Assembly (NCBI GenBank): GCA_047967505.1
Contig: CM106540.1
Origin: Dipteris shenzhenensis
Taxonomy: Eukaryota > Polypodiophyta > Polypodiopsida > Gleicheniales
Strand: one strand, 5' to 3'
DNA: 64,000 nt
Shown: positions 21,633-32,917 of the stretch, piece after piece
Layout: each line of letters starts with the position of its first letter
How positions within the stretch are numbered: the first letter of the stretch is position 1
Position numbers and translations under genes: made by a program
Notes under the pieces: generated by a model
Database searches by the model: none
What the model was told of the DNA's origin: nothing
What the model saw: the letters and a program-made list of their open reading frames with translations, nothing else

Positions 21633-24600
21633 ATGGTAAAAATAAAAACTTCAGAGAGGAGGGGGAGAGGTGGAAGAGGAGAACGAGGAGGCAGGAGAGG
21701 TGGAAGGACAAGTAGCAAGAGAAGTTTGCAAGTGGAATCTACACCTAATTTAGAGTTTCAAAAAGAGGTTGAAATTGGAGTTGAAGAGGATAAGGAGATG
21801 GAAGACTTTGAAGAAACTACTATAATTGTGGAGGAATCTTCTAAGAAGAGAAAGAAAGAGGATAAACAACTGGATGAGGAGTTTGAGCAAGAGTTTCCTG
21901 TTGCACTTGATATTGGCCAGAGCAAGGATGTTATTGAATCTCTTGCAATCAATCCTGGAAAGATTGCTCCCTTGATCCCATTATGTCGTTGTGTTGTAAA
22001 CACAAGAGTGAGAGGCCTACGAACTGATATGGATAGCCTAAAGCAAGCTCTAAAGGCAGAAAAATATATTCAACAGAAAGGAATGTTTATTTTATCTACA
22101 ACACTTCTGGATGGTGTTTCACAAGAGGTGACAGATGAAATTGAACAATCATGGGATTCTTGTTGGAGGGATGTAATGCAGAATTTGAGGCATAGATTGT
22201 TGATGATGTTGATTGGTCATTTTTGTCTCAAAAGATGTTTTTTGTGTGGGAGGGGAATCACCGTACTGTTGCATGGATGTCTCTAATTGAAGAGAAATTC
22301 AAGACATCAAAGGCATGGCATATTCGAGTTTTAGCAAGTTTTATTACTCCAAAGAAAGAAACAGAAATGAAGCTAATAGCTGCTCTTCAAAGGTTCAATC
22401 TATAAGTGCAAGTTCTTGCTTATATGTGTTACCTTTTTTCGAGCTTTTAAGGGTTTTGTGAACAATTCTTCATATGCTTGAAGCTATATATTTTTTATTA
22501 TTCAGCCTTAATGAAACAACAATTATAAAAACGAATCTCAAGGATTATTTGTACAACACAAAGACAATGTGTTCGTGTGATGAGAATGAGTACTTATCAC
22601 TTTTTTCTAAGGAAGACAAAAAGACACTTGAAAAGCATAGGGCAAATGAAAGCAGTAAAGGATCAAGTACTTGGTATCCTTTGACATCTTTGATGCTAGG
22701 GAGAATGGTATTTGCAGTAAGTTTCATACCATTTGTCATGGATGTCTTTTGAATTAGAACTAACTAATTCATTGTACTCATTCATTTCTTTGGAATATAT
22801 TTTAGCCACTATACAAGCAAGATTATGAGGCAAAGCTAAAGGAACTTCACCCAAATTTGAGTGTTGCTGATATGGAGAAAGCACTTAAAAGTATTCGAAA
22901 GGATGTGAATCTCAAGTACGGTCGAAAAATGATCAAGGTATGGTTAATTTAATGATTCTTAACATAAAGTTAATTTTTTAAAGTGTTCAAGTGTTTTTTG
23001 AGATTGAGAAAGAACATTGAAAAAGGATGTAAATATGATATTTGCTTAGAAAATGATCAAGGTATGGGATATGCATGTATTGTATGATCAGAAAATACAG
23101 TTGAGTGTGATGATTGCATGTATTGTTTATATGTAGATTCTGTCTATTGTCAAACCAACAAATGGTGAAGATTGGTTTAATATCTTGTGGAGCCTCCCAT
23201 TTGATGATAAATCATCCATTGTCACATTGGAAAAGTTGTATAACATCTCCATTGCAAAGGTCTCAAAGGAGACACAACTAGCAACCCTCAGAATCTTAGG
23301 GTCAGATTCAAATTTGAGAACAAGTTATGGGATGCCAAAAGCTGAGAGAGAATTCATAAAGTGGATGGCAAAAGAGGCATGGATGGATCAGTTGCTTTGT
23401 GAATTTGAGAGGTTACTCTCTCACGTCTTGGTTGCTAGTCAACAAGCTAGCTTTGTGCTTCCTCAAGATCCTACATTGAGAGAGTATTTTGGGGAGATAC
23501 AAGCAATGAACAGACTTGAACTTTATGAAGATTTAAAGGATTCAATGACTGTTGCTACACCTGCAACAGGACAAATGGAGATGACGAGGGCATCTCGACG
23601 ATTGGTATTTAGGTAAGCAATACATGTTTTTTCTTTTTCAATTAAAAATCCATCCTTAGATGTTTCGCTTTTGTACTAAGACTCTTATGTTATGCAAATT
23701 CTTGCAATCCTTAAAAGCTGTTGGTAAGATTGAATATTTGTTGCCCATATGTCGAGTATGGACAAAAATTCAGGACTTAAAATTCTATATGTACTCTCCA
23801 AACATGATAGAAAAAGAAGGGAAGCAAGTGCTCTTTGAGTGGGAGAGAAAGAACTGCCCGTGGTGGCTCGATATGAAAAAAGGATGTTGTATCGAGGAGG
23901 AGATAGAGCTGTACACACAGCATAAAAAGGAAGAGATGGGTTCATCAAGCTCAAATTCAGTCCACGAGGATGATGCAGTCATTGAGATTCAAAAAACACT
24001 TGAGGAGATGACTAAAAAGGACAAGGATTCAAGTATGGAACTAAAGAAGGGTGGTAGGCCACCAAAAAATCCTGGTACTAATAATGGTAAGCTCTCTTGG
24101 TCTTTTTTCAAGCTGTTATTTGTTTGTGTAACATATGTTGTTATCACTTTGTCTTTACATATGTGGTGTGGATACAGATGTGCAAGTACTGCAGTCTACA
24201 CCCATTTTGAAAGGATGTAAATGGAAAGATAGGTCTATCCGCTTTTTGTACATTCCATTGACCTCTCTAACTTTGAATCGGAGTGGCACATGTGATGCTT
24301 CACATTGCAAGGTTTGGTGCTATGATTATGTCGAGTTTGGGAACCGATTGTCTGTCTCAAACTTCACACAAGCCTATATAGACATGAAGGAATACTTTGT
24401 GGGTCTTGGAGGTGAAAGAAAAACAAGAAATGGTAAGAGTGTTGCTTGAGCTGCAGATTTTGTCATTCTTGATCTGCCTACACAGCTAGAAGCTCTTGGA
24501 GTAGAGGATTCCACATCTCCATCTTGGAATTTATTAATAGAGGACCATGTACGCTAATCCTTGCTAGTAGCGGCCACAGTTGTTTCAGATTCTGGCTGGA

Positions 24601-25530
24601 TCCTAGTTATGTGTGCTCCTCATGTTGTTCATTTGGTTGAGCGTTATGCTAGGATTAGTAGATTAGAGTTTGCATGTCGAATGTACATGCAATGCTTGGA
24701 TGCATATTGTACAATCAAAGTTGGTGGTATTGATCATAAGGTGAGACAATTGTCTTACAATGACCTGTTGAAAGAATTTATGCTCTTGTATAATGAAATG
24801 GCTTGTACTAAGCATAAGTTTAATTATTTTCTTGTCTTTAGGTGGATGTTGTGGTTTTATGCCTTCTCATCGGGCTGGTATGTCTTGTGTTTGTAATCTT
24901 GGAAATGCTTTCGTGGTTGGTACCAAATTGGGCATTGCTTTTGGAAGTAGTTTGTTTCATCATTGTTTACCAACAAGTGAGCAGACTATAAAACATGGAG
25001 AGAGTATTCCATGGAGAGGTGCATTGGAGAAGGCTCCATGCATGATGTTGTACTTCTTGGAGTTGTTGTGTCCAATTTCTGGACATGTGGTAGACTTAGG
25101 TGCTAGGACTGGTTCTATGCAAAAAGCATGCATGCATTCTGGGAGAGCATGCTTATCTATTGAGAATGATCCTGACATTTGCAATTCTATATTGCAACCA
25201 TTTTTGGATGGACATAAAGGAAAGGGAAATGTGTTAAGCAACTATGGGACTCTAAATGATTCCGAAGATGTGGAAATGGTTGTTAATCTTCCAGATGACT
25301 AGTAAGTATGTTACTCTCGTCTTTTATCTTTTTAAACCTATTTGTTGGAGAATATTATTATCAATGAGGCATTGATATTGATTGATCTATTTTAGCTTTT
25401 TGCCTTCTTATGCAGGTGCTATGGCTGAGATGATGTGTAATGACATTGCATTCAATGCCCCCATCAAAGAGAGAAGGAATCATCGTAATATCTATGTGGA
25501 TGACATCAGTAAAGAAGATTGAGTCTAGTG
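21633..25530 (+). pseudogene. ParB-like / DNA methyltransferase fusion gene, multi-exon, with lesions
   Basis: Start chosen at ATG 21,633, just after a splice acceptor. N-terminus: RG-rich tail (RRGRGGRGERGGRRGGR), then an acidic, lysine-rich linker. ParB-like domain: VVNTRVRGLRTDMDSLKQAL and KGMFILS, then (after a one-base shift near 22,195) FFVWEGNHRTVAWM and HIRVLASF...EMKLIAALQR, matching the ParB N-terminal fold order (R-x-D/L-x-x-S-I, G-x-x-R-x-x-A, N-x-x-R-like). Clear exons follow at ~22,490-22,716, 22,806-22,937, 23,137-23,612, ~23,710-24,086 and from 24,178. The 23.7-24.1 kb exon ends in an AT-hook-like KKGGRPPKNPG. The methyltransferase-like part has VILDLPTQ (DPPY position, ~24,465), GWILVMCAPHVV, and HVVDLGARTGSMQKACMHSGR ... 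SIENDPDI (25,083-25,180), the SAM-binding FxGxG region in beta-class order. Lesions: the frameshift, in-frame stops at ~24,447 and ~24,555. Confidence 0.6.
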
Positions 25531-26230
25531 ATTTGACATGAGTTTTTCCCTTCAAGCAATTCATTTTGCTTGTGATGCCCTAGTATTGAACATGCATAAC
25601 TTTTGTGGTGTCTTGCACCTATTTCATTCGCTAGAGATGTAGTAATCATATTGAAGAACTATTAGTACATCATGTGAGTACCCATGAATATTAATATCAA
25701 TATCACATATTCAATTTTGAGCATGTTGGTTTCATAAAACTTTTTCTATTTGGTAGAGATGTGACAATCATGTCATATCTTAGTTAAGGTTTGCATGTCA
25801 AAACTATGAGTTGTACAAATGATCATCATGGTGAATTGAATTTGAAAGTATCTCCTTGATGCAACTAATAAATGTTTCGGCATAGATGCATGCAAATTTG
25901 CACCCTAAATTCTTCACCATGTGACTTGCAATCATTTCATCGATAAATCACTATCAATCATGATAGTATGAATGATGGATGATATAGGTGGAGGGTGTTG
26001 AAGTAGACATGAAAAGTAGTTTTGTGAATAAAGGGATCTTATAAGCCCTAAATACTATTGGAAAGAAATGTAATTAAATGTATATAGCATCTTTGTGGGG
26101 TAGTTAGCGGCATTTTTGTGGGGTAGAAATGTATATAGTATCTTCTTGGGGTAGTTTTATGACTAAATGGTGTGTGATGTTATGATAAAATTGTCTACGA
26201 AATCACAATATAGGCCATGCTCAGAAAAAT
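25530..26230. other. 3' flank of the ParB/methyltransferase gene; no gene seen
   Basis: AT-rich sequence with short direct words (ATTTGTGGGGTAG twice at ~26,090-26,130). Probably 3' UTR and intergenic DNA. Confidence 0.35.
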
Positions 26231-26339
26231 GTGCTCAGACCAAGACGCTCAGAGAAAAGACGTACCCACCCTTCCCAATCTATGGCCAATCTATGGACTA
26301 ATACTATACACACACTGATGGCAATCTGGGCGAGCATGC

Positions 26340-26353
26340 AGGGATCCTCTAGA
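26340..26353 (+). other. Polylinker-like 14-mer GGGATCCTCTAGAG
   Basis: This exact string occurs in pUC/M13 polylinkers (BamHI-XbaI) and is preceded here by GCATGCA. The rest of the polylinker (SalI, PstI order) is absent, so it may be chance. Confidence 0.35.
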
Positions 26354-26589
26354 GCAGCCACAGCGAGGAGAGAGACTTTTTTCAGAGTTTGGAGAGGATA
26401 TCCTTTCTTCTCTGAGTCTCCTTTAGGGTTGAGGTGGCATTTTCAACCTCCACCTTGGATTTTTGTTAGCTCTTTTTGAGCTGGGTTTTTTCTCATGCAT
26501 GGCATGATATACTCCTGCATTAGAGCTTGCTCTTGCGGTTTTCATTCATACTTAATGAAGTAATCTGACGTCCTTCAAATGGAACAATG

Positions 26590-26730
26590 TTGATTAATTC
26601 ATAGGCTCAGATTTTGAAGATTGACATTGTAGACTCAAGACCATCTCAGAGTTTAAAGATCTACATTGCAGACTTAGGACCATCTAATTTGTAGAGCTCA
26701 GATCTTCAAGATCCACATTGCAGCTTAAAA
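26590..26730 (+). repeat. Dispersed ~47-bp tandem unit, locus 2
   Basis: Three units: GGCTCAGATTTTGAAGATTGACATTGTAGACTC..., CAGAGTTTAAAGATCTACATTGCAGACTTAGGACC..., AGCTCAGATCTTCAAGATCCACATTGCAG. Same family as 10.44-10.56 kb. Confidence 0.65.
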
Positions 26731-26770
26731 TCTCCTTGAAATAGAGTGATGTCTATTCTTGGAAAGCACT

Positions 26771-26912
26771 AAGAATGTGGACTGTCAAAGTTCAATTGGA
26801 CAATTAAAGCCACCGGGATTGCATTTAAACACTGGACCTGTCTAAGAATGTGGATTGTCGAAGTTCAATTGGACAATTAAAGCCACCGGGATTGCATTTA
26901 AACACTAGCCCT
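26771..26912 (+). repeat. Two-copy tandem duplication, 73-bp unit
   Basis: AAGAATGTGGACTGTCAAAG at 26,771 recurs at 26,844 as AAGAATGTGGATTGTCGAAG. The remainder is nearly identical through GCATTTAAACACT. Confidence 0.9.
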
Positions 26913-27197
26913 GCATGAGAGTGTCATGACCATCTAAATTCTCTAGCTCAGAGTAGCTTGCATCAGGCTGTTAGAATTTCTAGCTATAATTCCATTCAAA
27001 ATGGCTGCAATTTTCAATTTGCTGGTTTGCTTGCCATTAAATTACTATCTCCCATGGCAACTATCTACTCGCACGTCATGGGATCCGGTCTGAGAAATAT
27101 ACACTAGTGGCCAGACGATAATATATATGACTGCCTATGCTAAGCTAGGCTCCCAGGGTGCTGGCTGGAATATTTCATTGAGACTCTACATGTGCCA

Positions 27198-27304
27198 TAG
27201 AGAGAGAGAGATATGGGTACATACATGTATGTATGCATGTACATATATACTTTTAGGTCCTTCATAGTTTGATGCAGTTTCTTTTGGTTTTATCATTCCA
27301 ATTT

Positions 27305-27395
<91 letters not shown>

Positions 27396-27485
27396 GTACA
27401 TACATATATGTATGCATGTAGATATATACTTTTGGGTCCTTCATAGTTTGACACTGTTCTTTTGGTTTTATCATTCCAATTACAT
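27198..27485 (+). repeat. Microsatellite cluster inside a ~185-bp duplication
   Basis: A segment (GAGAGA, GGGTACATACAT, GTATGCATGTA, GGTCCTTCATAGTTTGA, TTTTATCATTCCAATT) appears at ~27,203-27,302 and ~27,387-27,482. Between them lie (CA)n, (TA)n and (GA)n runs at 27,308-27,392. Confidence 0.9.
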
Positions 27486-27856
27486 ATGATCAAAGGATTG
27501 GTTTATAAGATTTTCGTATGCAAATTCTAACATGGCATTTCTCTGTCACACTTCCAGTTCCTACTTACATGTCTTTATTGATAGCCTGGTTATATTGCCT
27601 ATCAAAGATTTCCTTCATTTTAATCCATAAACCATTTGTGTTATGTTAATATCAATTTACCAGGTTTTTTGACATTCTCTGATCTTGCAATGTACAGTAC
27701 AAACCTAGAAGGGTTATGCAATTAGTAGTCATAGTCTGTAAACTAATCTCCCATCACAAACAACTGACAGACAATTAATGAGGGAATCTGTCAATTAAAA
27801 GTCTCACTTCGATACCAAACAGGTTAGCTTGCAATGCATATATCTGTTTCACAAAA

Positions 27857-29570
27857 TCATAGCTTTTCTTGTCTAATCCTCCTAAAGTTGGCCTTCAGCA
27901 TCATTGACTCTGGATTCAGTTTTCTGAATTCTGTCTGATTGGTAGTTTGAGGAGACTTTGACCTTGAAATCAGCACCTGATTCTGTGAAGGCCTTGGGCA
28001 AGTCTGCAAAGGAAGCAAAGGTTTCTTTGATTGCTGACCCAAAGAGAAATTACTTCCAACTGACAGTGGCAAGAAATTAGAGACTTTTGAATGTGCCTGG
28101 AATGGAAACAAATGCTCATAATCCGGAGGAGCCCCTGCACGCCTGGCACCTTTATTTTTCTGAAAATTGGCAGTACTGCTAGTTGTTTGATGTTTTAAGG
28201 TATGTGAATGAGCATCATTTTCCAACTCAATTCCAAAGCTTGCATCTGTCTGTTCAAAAATTGATGAGCTGCTAAAAACACTGCACTGCTTATTGGGGGC
28301 ATTTGCACATTTTCAGAGAGCCGTGCTATCTGATCAGGCAGTGGGCTGCATAGAATAACACATACATGCTCAGCTGTGTGATGATGTGACTGAAAGAGCC
28401 AGCAGAAAACGATATTATGACAGAGAATCTGAAGCTTTGGAAGATTCAACAAACCAGGACTGCAGGCTTTCTTTTGCAAGCACATTCAATTTGGCATGCA
28501 ATCCACGCTCATGAGTAAGAGGATTATAATTTTCCAAGCCTATCTGCCAAACCCAAGATAAATTTTAATGACTTGTCGTTTCCTATTGTCGGAACCTACA
28601 CTTCTAAAGCCCATCTGTAATTGTATTGAATGAAAATAAGCATCCATAGGGATGAAAATGATAGATCCAAACCTTGGATAAACATAAATTGACAGAACCT
28701 TTCATTTCCTCCGTAATGTTTGAATTCTTGATTGATGATGGCAAAATCCTCAGCAGTTCTTCGGTTGTTGCTATTCTCTTCAACATTGTAGAAAATATAG
28801 CAGCATCAACAAAAAATCAGTAATGGCTGCATAATTCCCTTTTAAATGGTAAGAAAATAAATAATCTGCATTCAGCTAGACATTTAAGTACACCCAATAC
28901 CAATTAAATATCACTCACTCTCGCCAGAAACGCCCCATTTTCTCCTGGAAGCAGTAGATAGAAGCATGGAAATGATGTCTCCGTCATGAAGTCAATATCA
29001 GATGTCGATGTGCAGAGTAGTCCACAATCATGGCAGTGAAGAACATGGCAAAGGGTTGCAAAAACTGCATTAATGGACAAAATATTGAGCTTTGCGGTTT
29101 AAAGTAATGTGCAACCCTTCAGCAACAAACAAAGCATTCTTGAAACTTCTTAGAACAGTTAGTGTTTGGAAACCATGGACTTTCAAACAACAAATGTGAA
29201 TCCTTACCCCCATCATTGATTTCCAGGTTATCCTCATCTCCATCCAAGTCAATCTCAGAGGATGGCAACACATTGTAAGGATGTCCAAATAATAGACCTT
29301 AAAATGAGAAATATGCATTGTCAAATGCTAGCCCATCAAGAAAATGATATCAGACAACAAGATGGATGGATATGCTGTGTACAGACATAATATGATGATC
29401 CTAACAAGTACAAGGCTAACCTTCACAGGTGCCCAATGCTATGGACTTCAGTACAGTGAACGTCAAAGAAGGCCTAGGGTCTCTTGTCCAGTGAGTGGAC
29501 AAAAAGCATTTACAACGCTTGATTCTTCTCTTGCAGTGGAACTTATAACTGCTCCATGGCACCTACATGT
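27857..29570 (-). CDS. Unrecognised multi-exon gene candidate
   Basis: Minus strand, exons inferred from coding-like segments bordered by consensus splice sites. Probable exons include SSTAREESSVVNAFCPLTGQ (~29,550-29,450, acceptor CTTTCAG); HPYNVLPSSEIDLDGDEDN and HLLFESPWFPNTN (~29,285-29,130); RIATTEELLRILPSSIKNSN (~28,785-28,680, donor near GTTTGG); ENYNPLTHERGLHAKLNVLA and SLQSWFVESSKASDSLS (~28,535-28,415, acceptor TTTGGCAG). The last exon runs ~28,272-27,857 (acceptor GTTTTTAG) with ARRAGAPPDYEHLFPFQ, a long serine/glutamine/proline-rich region, and a basic end (ANFRRIRQEKL) before the stop. The last exon is >130 codons without a stop. I recognise no catalytic domain; composition suggests a low-complexity nuclear protein. 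Some exons contain stops in the chosen frame, so it could be a pseudogene. Confidence 0.4.
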
Positions 29571-29574
29571 CTGA

Positions 29575-30540
29575 AAGTAGAAATTATCATTTGGAAAGAC
29601 AATATTATAAACATTTTGAAGCTATGGTATACAAGTGAAATTTAGCTCTAATTTCCTTTCTGCCATTCTGTATTTTACATGGAATATCATACTTTCTTTC
29701 ATGCATTGTATTTTGATGTAAAGCGCCCTATATCACATCTTAAAAAATAAACAAAAGAAGTGGGTAAGATACCAAAATAAATAACATAATACATCCTGAG
29801 AGAAAAACAAGATCAAACCTGGGTTGAAGAATTAAAAGTCAAGGAGACATGATACAACATTTTGACACTTGATAGTTAAATAAAGTAAATAAAATGCCAC
29901 AGTTATTCTGTGATCTCTACTCTTTATCTCTTGCTGCCTGTGAGTCACCTGTACATTTTTCCTATTGACTTTATAGGGAGCGTAAGACCTCCAGTCCAAT
30001 TCGTGAAAGATGTCCCTATCGTCGATCTGATGACCCAGATCCTCAAAAGTATGATTTGGAATACCATATCCCAAACCAAAGTTCATTTATGCATTGCAGC
30101 CATGTGATTCCGCCTTACATGGAAGTTTGTGTGTGCACAGAGCCATTGGCTGTGATACCGTGTTGGAGCCCTAGAAGGAGCCAACGATCCACGTATAGAG
30201 CCCCCGACTCACTGCTTGGCCACCCACTAAGAGTGCTCATCTCTGTTGAAAGGTTGGGTCCCTCTTTAGGCCCTTACAGTAGGTTGACAGGTTAGCATTT
30301 GTGCATGTGGTATTAGCCATGTGCCTCTTTGTCATAAGACTGAGAAATTCCCCTTACACAACAGCAATCAGGAGGATGAAACCACGCTTCTAGAATGTGG
30401 ACTCAACAAGATGATAGCAAAATTTGGTTCCCCATGTTGTGGATTAACTATATCTTGGAACAGCTCAAGAAGCTTAGATACTTTCCGAGATTGAGTTGAA
30501 GATGACAAAGGAAACATCTGTAAGTTTGCTTTTTGCATAA
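29575..30540. other. No gene recognised
   Basis: A minus-strand ORF at 29,832-30,086 (HELDWRSYAPYKVNRKN) and a plus-strand ORF at 30,056-30,295 have no family motif. May be retroelement debris adjoining the copia fragments. Confidence 0.3.
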
Positions 30541-30547
30541 AGAAATC

Positions 30548-31110
30548 TTAGTATGGGTTTGTGGTGATACCTTTGTTTTTTTTCCCAGAAAAAACACTTC
30601 TATGAACTATAATCAGATACAACAAAATCAGGAGTACTCCTGTGATCAAGAACATGTAGTGACACATCATCAGCTGAAAATGAGCCCATAAAGTGAGCCT
30701 TAAGTTCTCTAGAATCTTCCTTTTATGGTCACATGTTATGATTAAATCATCAACAGATAAAATGATCAGCATATTCTTACCTCCCGTTGAGAAAAAAAGA
30801 GTTTGGCATCTGATGGCCTACGAGATAATCTGATATGATTGAAGTAGCCATCAATCCTGGTACCAGGCTCTTTGGGCTTGTTGAAGCCCATACAATGCCT
30901 GGTGGAGCCTGCAAATCCTTTTCCTTGCAACTGAATACTGAAAGCTCTGTGGCTGCTCCACGTAAACCTCTTGTAGCTCTCTATTTAAAAATGTATACTT
31001 TACATCCATCTGAAAAATGTAGACTTTACATTGATCTGAAAATGGACCACTTGTGAAGAGCAGCCAAAGCTATCACTGTATGGACTGTCGTCATACTAAC
31101 TGTGGGAGCA
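30548..31110 (-). pseudogene. Ty1/copia reverse transcriptase fragment A
   Basis: Minus strand, from 31,050 downward: QMDVKYTFLNRELQE, VYVEQPQSF, CRLHQALYGLQQAQRAWYQ, then (after shifts) ILSVDDLIITCDHKRK, which is the YVDD catalytic box with S for Y, and AHFQ...HYMFLI, corresponding to the LHYFLGI segment. This is the standard copia RT order. Stops break it. It ends at ~30,548 without RNase H. Confidence 0.8.
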
Positions 31111-31156
31111 AAGGTTTTACCATAATTGATTCCCTTAACTTATGTGTAGCCTTCAA

Positions 31157-32184
31157 CTACCAAGCTTGCTTTGTATTTTGTCCAATCACAATCAAACATA
31201 TACTTAGCTCAGTATACAAACTTGGTTCAATGATTTTCCCCTTCAAAGACCTTTCAACAAATCCCACGTCTGCTTCTCTAGAATGGTTTCCATCTCTGCT
31301 TGCATTGCAGCCCACCATTCTGGGATATATGCCCAAGAAATATTTCCTCACTCCTATGCCCAAGAAATATTGCAAATGCCCCAAATCTTTCATCACTCTC
31401 CAAATATTGCCTTGAGCTGCTTGATGAGACTGTCATCATTGCCTGCAATAATAAGATCATCGACACATAATATGACAAGGATGATCCTTTCCTTTTTTTG
31501 CAATAAATAAAGATTGGGGTCTGATTGCATGCCAAAGCTTTGGAAGAAGGCATCAATCTTTGTATACCATGACCTGGTTCCTTTAGACCATAGAGTGACC
31601 TTTTGAGTTAGCATACCTTGTCCTCTTGTCCCTTTTGCACAAACCCACCTGGATCTAAATCTCCATTCAAAATGCAGATTTGACATCCATTTGCCATAGG
31701 GGCCATGAGAAGTGTTCTGCCATCTAAAGTATTGTCCTGACCATGGTAGCCATGGTGCAATGTTTCAGTGAAATCTAACCCCTTTTGTACTTATCAATGG
31801 ATCCATATTTAACTTTATTTTCATGAACCCATTCAAATTCAACCAAATTTTCCTAGATGGAAGATCAACTGGATCTGAATTGTGGTTTTTCATAATAGCA
31901 TCCATTTTGTTTTTCATGGCACTCTCCCAATGCATATGCATGTCAGCCTGTGTAAATTTCTGAGGTTTATCCTCATCTAGAGCATGCAAGATGAGTGCTG
32001 CATTTGCACTTTTTGTAGCCTGTTGCTGAAACATGCACCCAGGTTTGGGGTAGCTAAGCCCATCATAGTTACCACGGAATGGGAGCGTTCTATGAACATC
32101 GGATGTCGGAATGGAAACATTTCGGGAAGGGGGATAGTAGACCTAGAGCGGCAATGCCATGTCGTATGGCACATCATCATGTGA
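31157..32184 (-). pseudogene. Ty1/copia reverse transcriptase fragment B
   Basis: Minus strand: ALDEDKPQKFTQADMHMHW and NKMDAIMKNHNSDPVDLPS (start of copia RVT_2), then KGTRSWYTKIDAFFQSFGMQ, IILVILCVDDLIIAGND (YVDD box with C for Y), QLKAIFGE and KDLGHLQYFLGIGVRKYFL. Frames change near 31,690 and 31,400. It lies immediately upstream of fragment A, which starts again before the YVDD box, so these are two elements or a duplication and not one RT. A short duplicated segment (AAATATTTCCTCACTCC / AAATATTGC) lies at ~31,336-31,375. Confidence 0.8.
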
Positions 32185-32454
32185 GGTAGAAATATACTAT
32201 ATTATGGGAAGAATCACTTCTCACAACTCTACCCTTTCCATTTCAGCTTTAAACCTTAGAAAATTGATATACCCTAGCCCCAGAATTGTCAGGCCATGTA
32301 ATACAATGAACAATTCTAAACAATACAATACAATGGCCACTACAATGTAATACATACCTTTATAAAAGGGCAGATTCAGGACTAGCTAGGCCCTAATTTA
32401 CCCTAAAAAAACTTTGTCCGCAAAGGAAAGTGTCAATAAAGCTTTGGGATTTTT

Positions 32455-32745
32455 TACTATTTTTTTAATTATTATAGTGTGCGTATGTGTATATGTATCT
32501 CTATGTGTACATTGTGTATCTTTATATGTACCTATTTGTGTATGAGTATGTGTATTTGTGTGGATGGTGCTTCATGTTTGAGAGTTGATGCATAATGCAT
32601 TGCATTCTAATATGTCTAAGTGTACTTGTGTGGATGGTCATATATGAGAGTTAATGTGGCATGCCTTATCCTTAAAATGTGTTGCATTCTAGATTCTCGA
32701 TTCCTCTAAGGAATGGGTATGCTTATGGTGCACGAAAATGGTTGG
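32455..32745 (+). repeat. TGTGTAT-rich degenerate repeat
   Basis: Repeated TATGTGTA/TGTGTGGATGGT words. A longer direct repeat (ACTTGTGTGGATGGT...GAGAGTTRATG) spans ~32,550-32,660. Confidence 0.6.
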
Positions 32746-32917
32746 AGGGCACCTTTCACTGCAGAGAAAATGGTGAGTTGTAGATGTGCACGAGTCATTT
32801 TACTCGAGGTTGGGAGCTGGCAATGCCTGAAGTCATTATCTTAACTCTAGGGAGGGGGCTCAGAGGGGGATGCCAAAGGTAAGGTGAGTGACTGGAGTCA
32901 CAACAAGACAAAGCACC

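Noticed and set aside
24795-24896. Continuous reading of the methyltransferase frame through 24,740-24,840
   Set aside because: GTGAGA donor at ~24,741 and TTGTCTTTAG acceptor at ~24,840 with in-frame joining (IDHK to GGCCGFMPS) indicate an intron.
27186-27493. Minus-strand ORFs with SLSLSLS and VCVCVC runs
   Set aside because: Translations of (GA)n and (CA)n repeats.
32740-32770. Left CACTA end at CCTTTCACTGCAG, which resembles the complement of the right flank
   Set aside because: Similarity stops after nine bases, while the alignment at 32,886 continues into TCACAACAA and the subterminal array.
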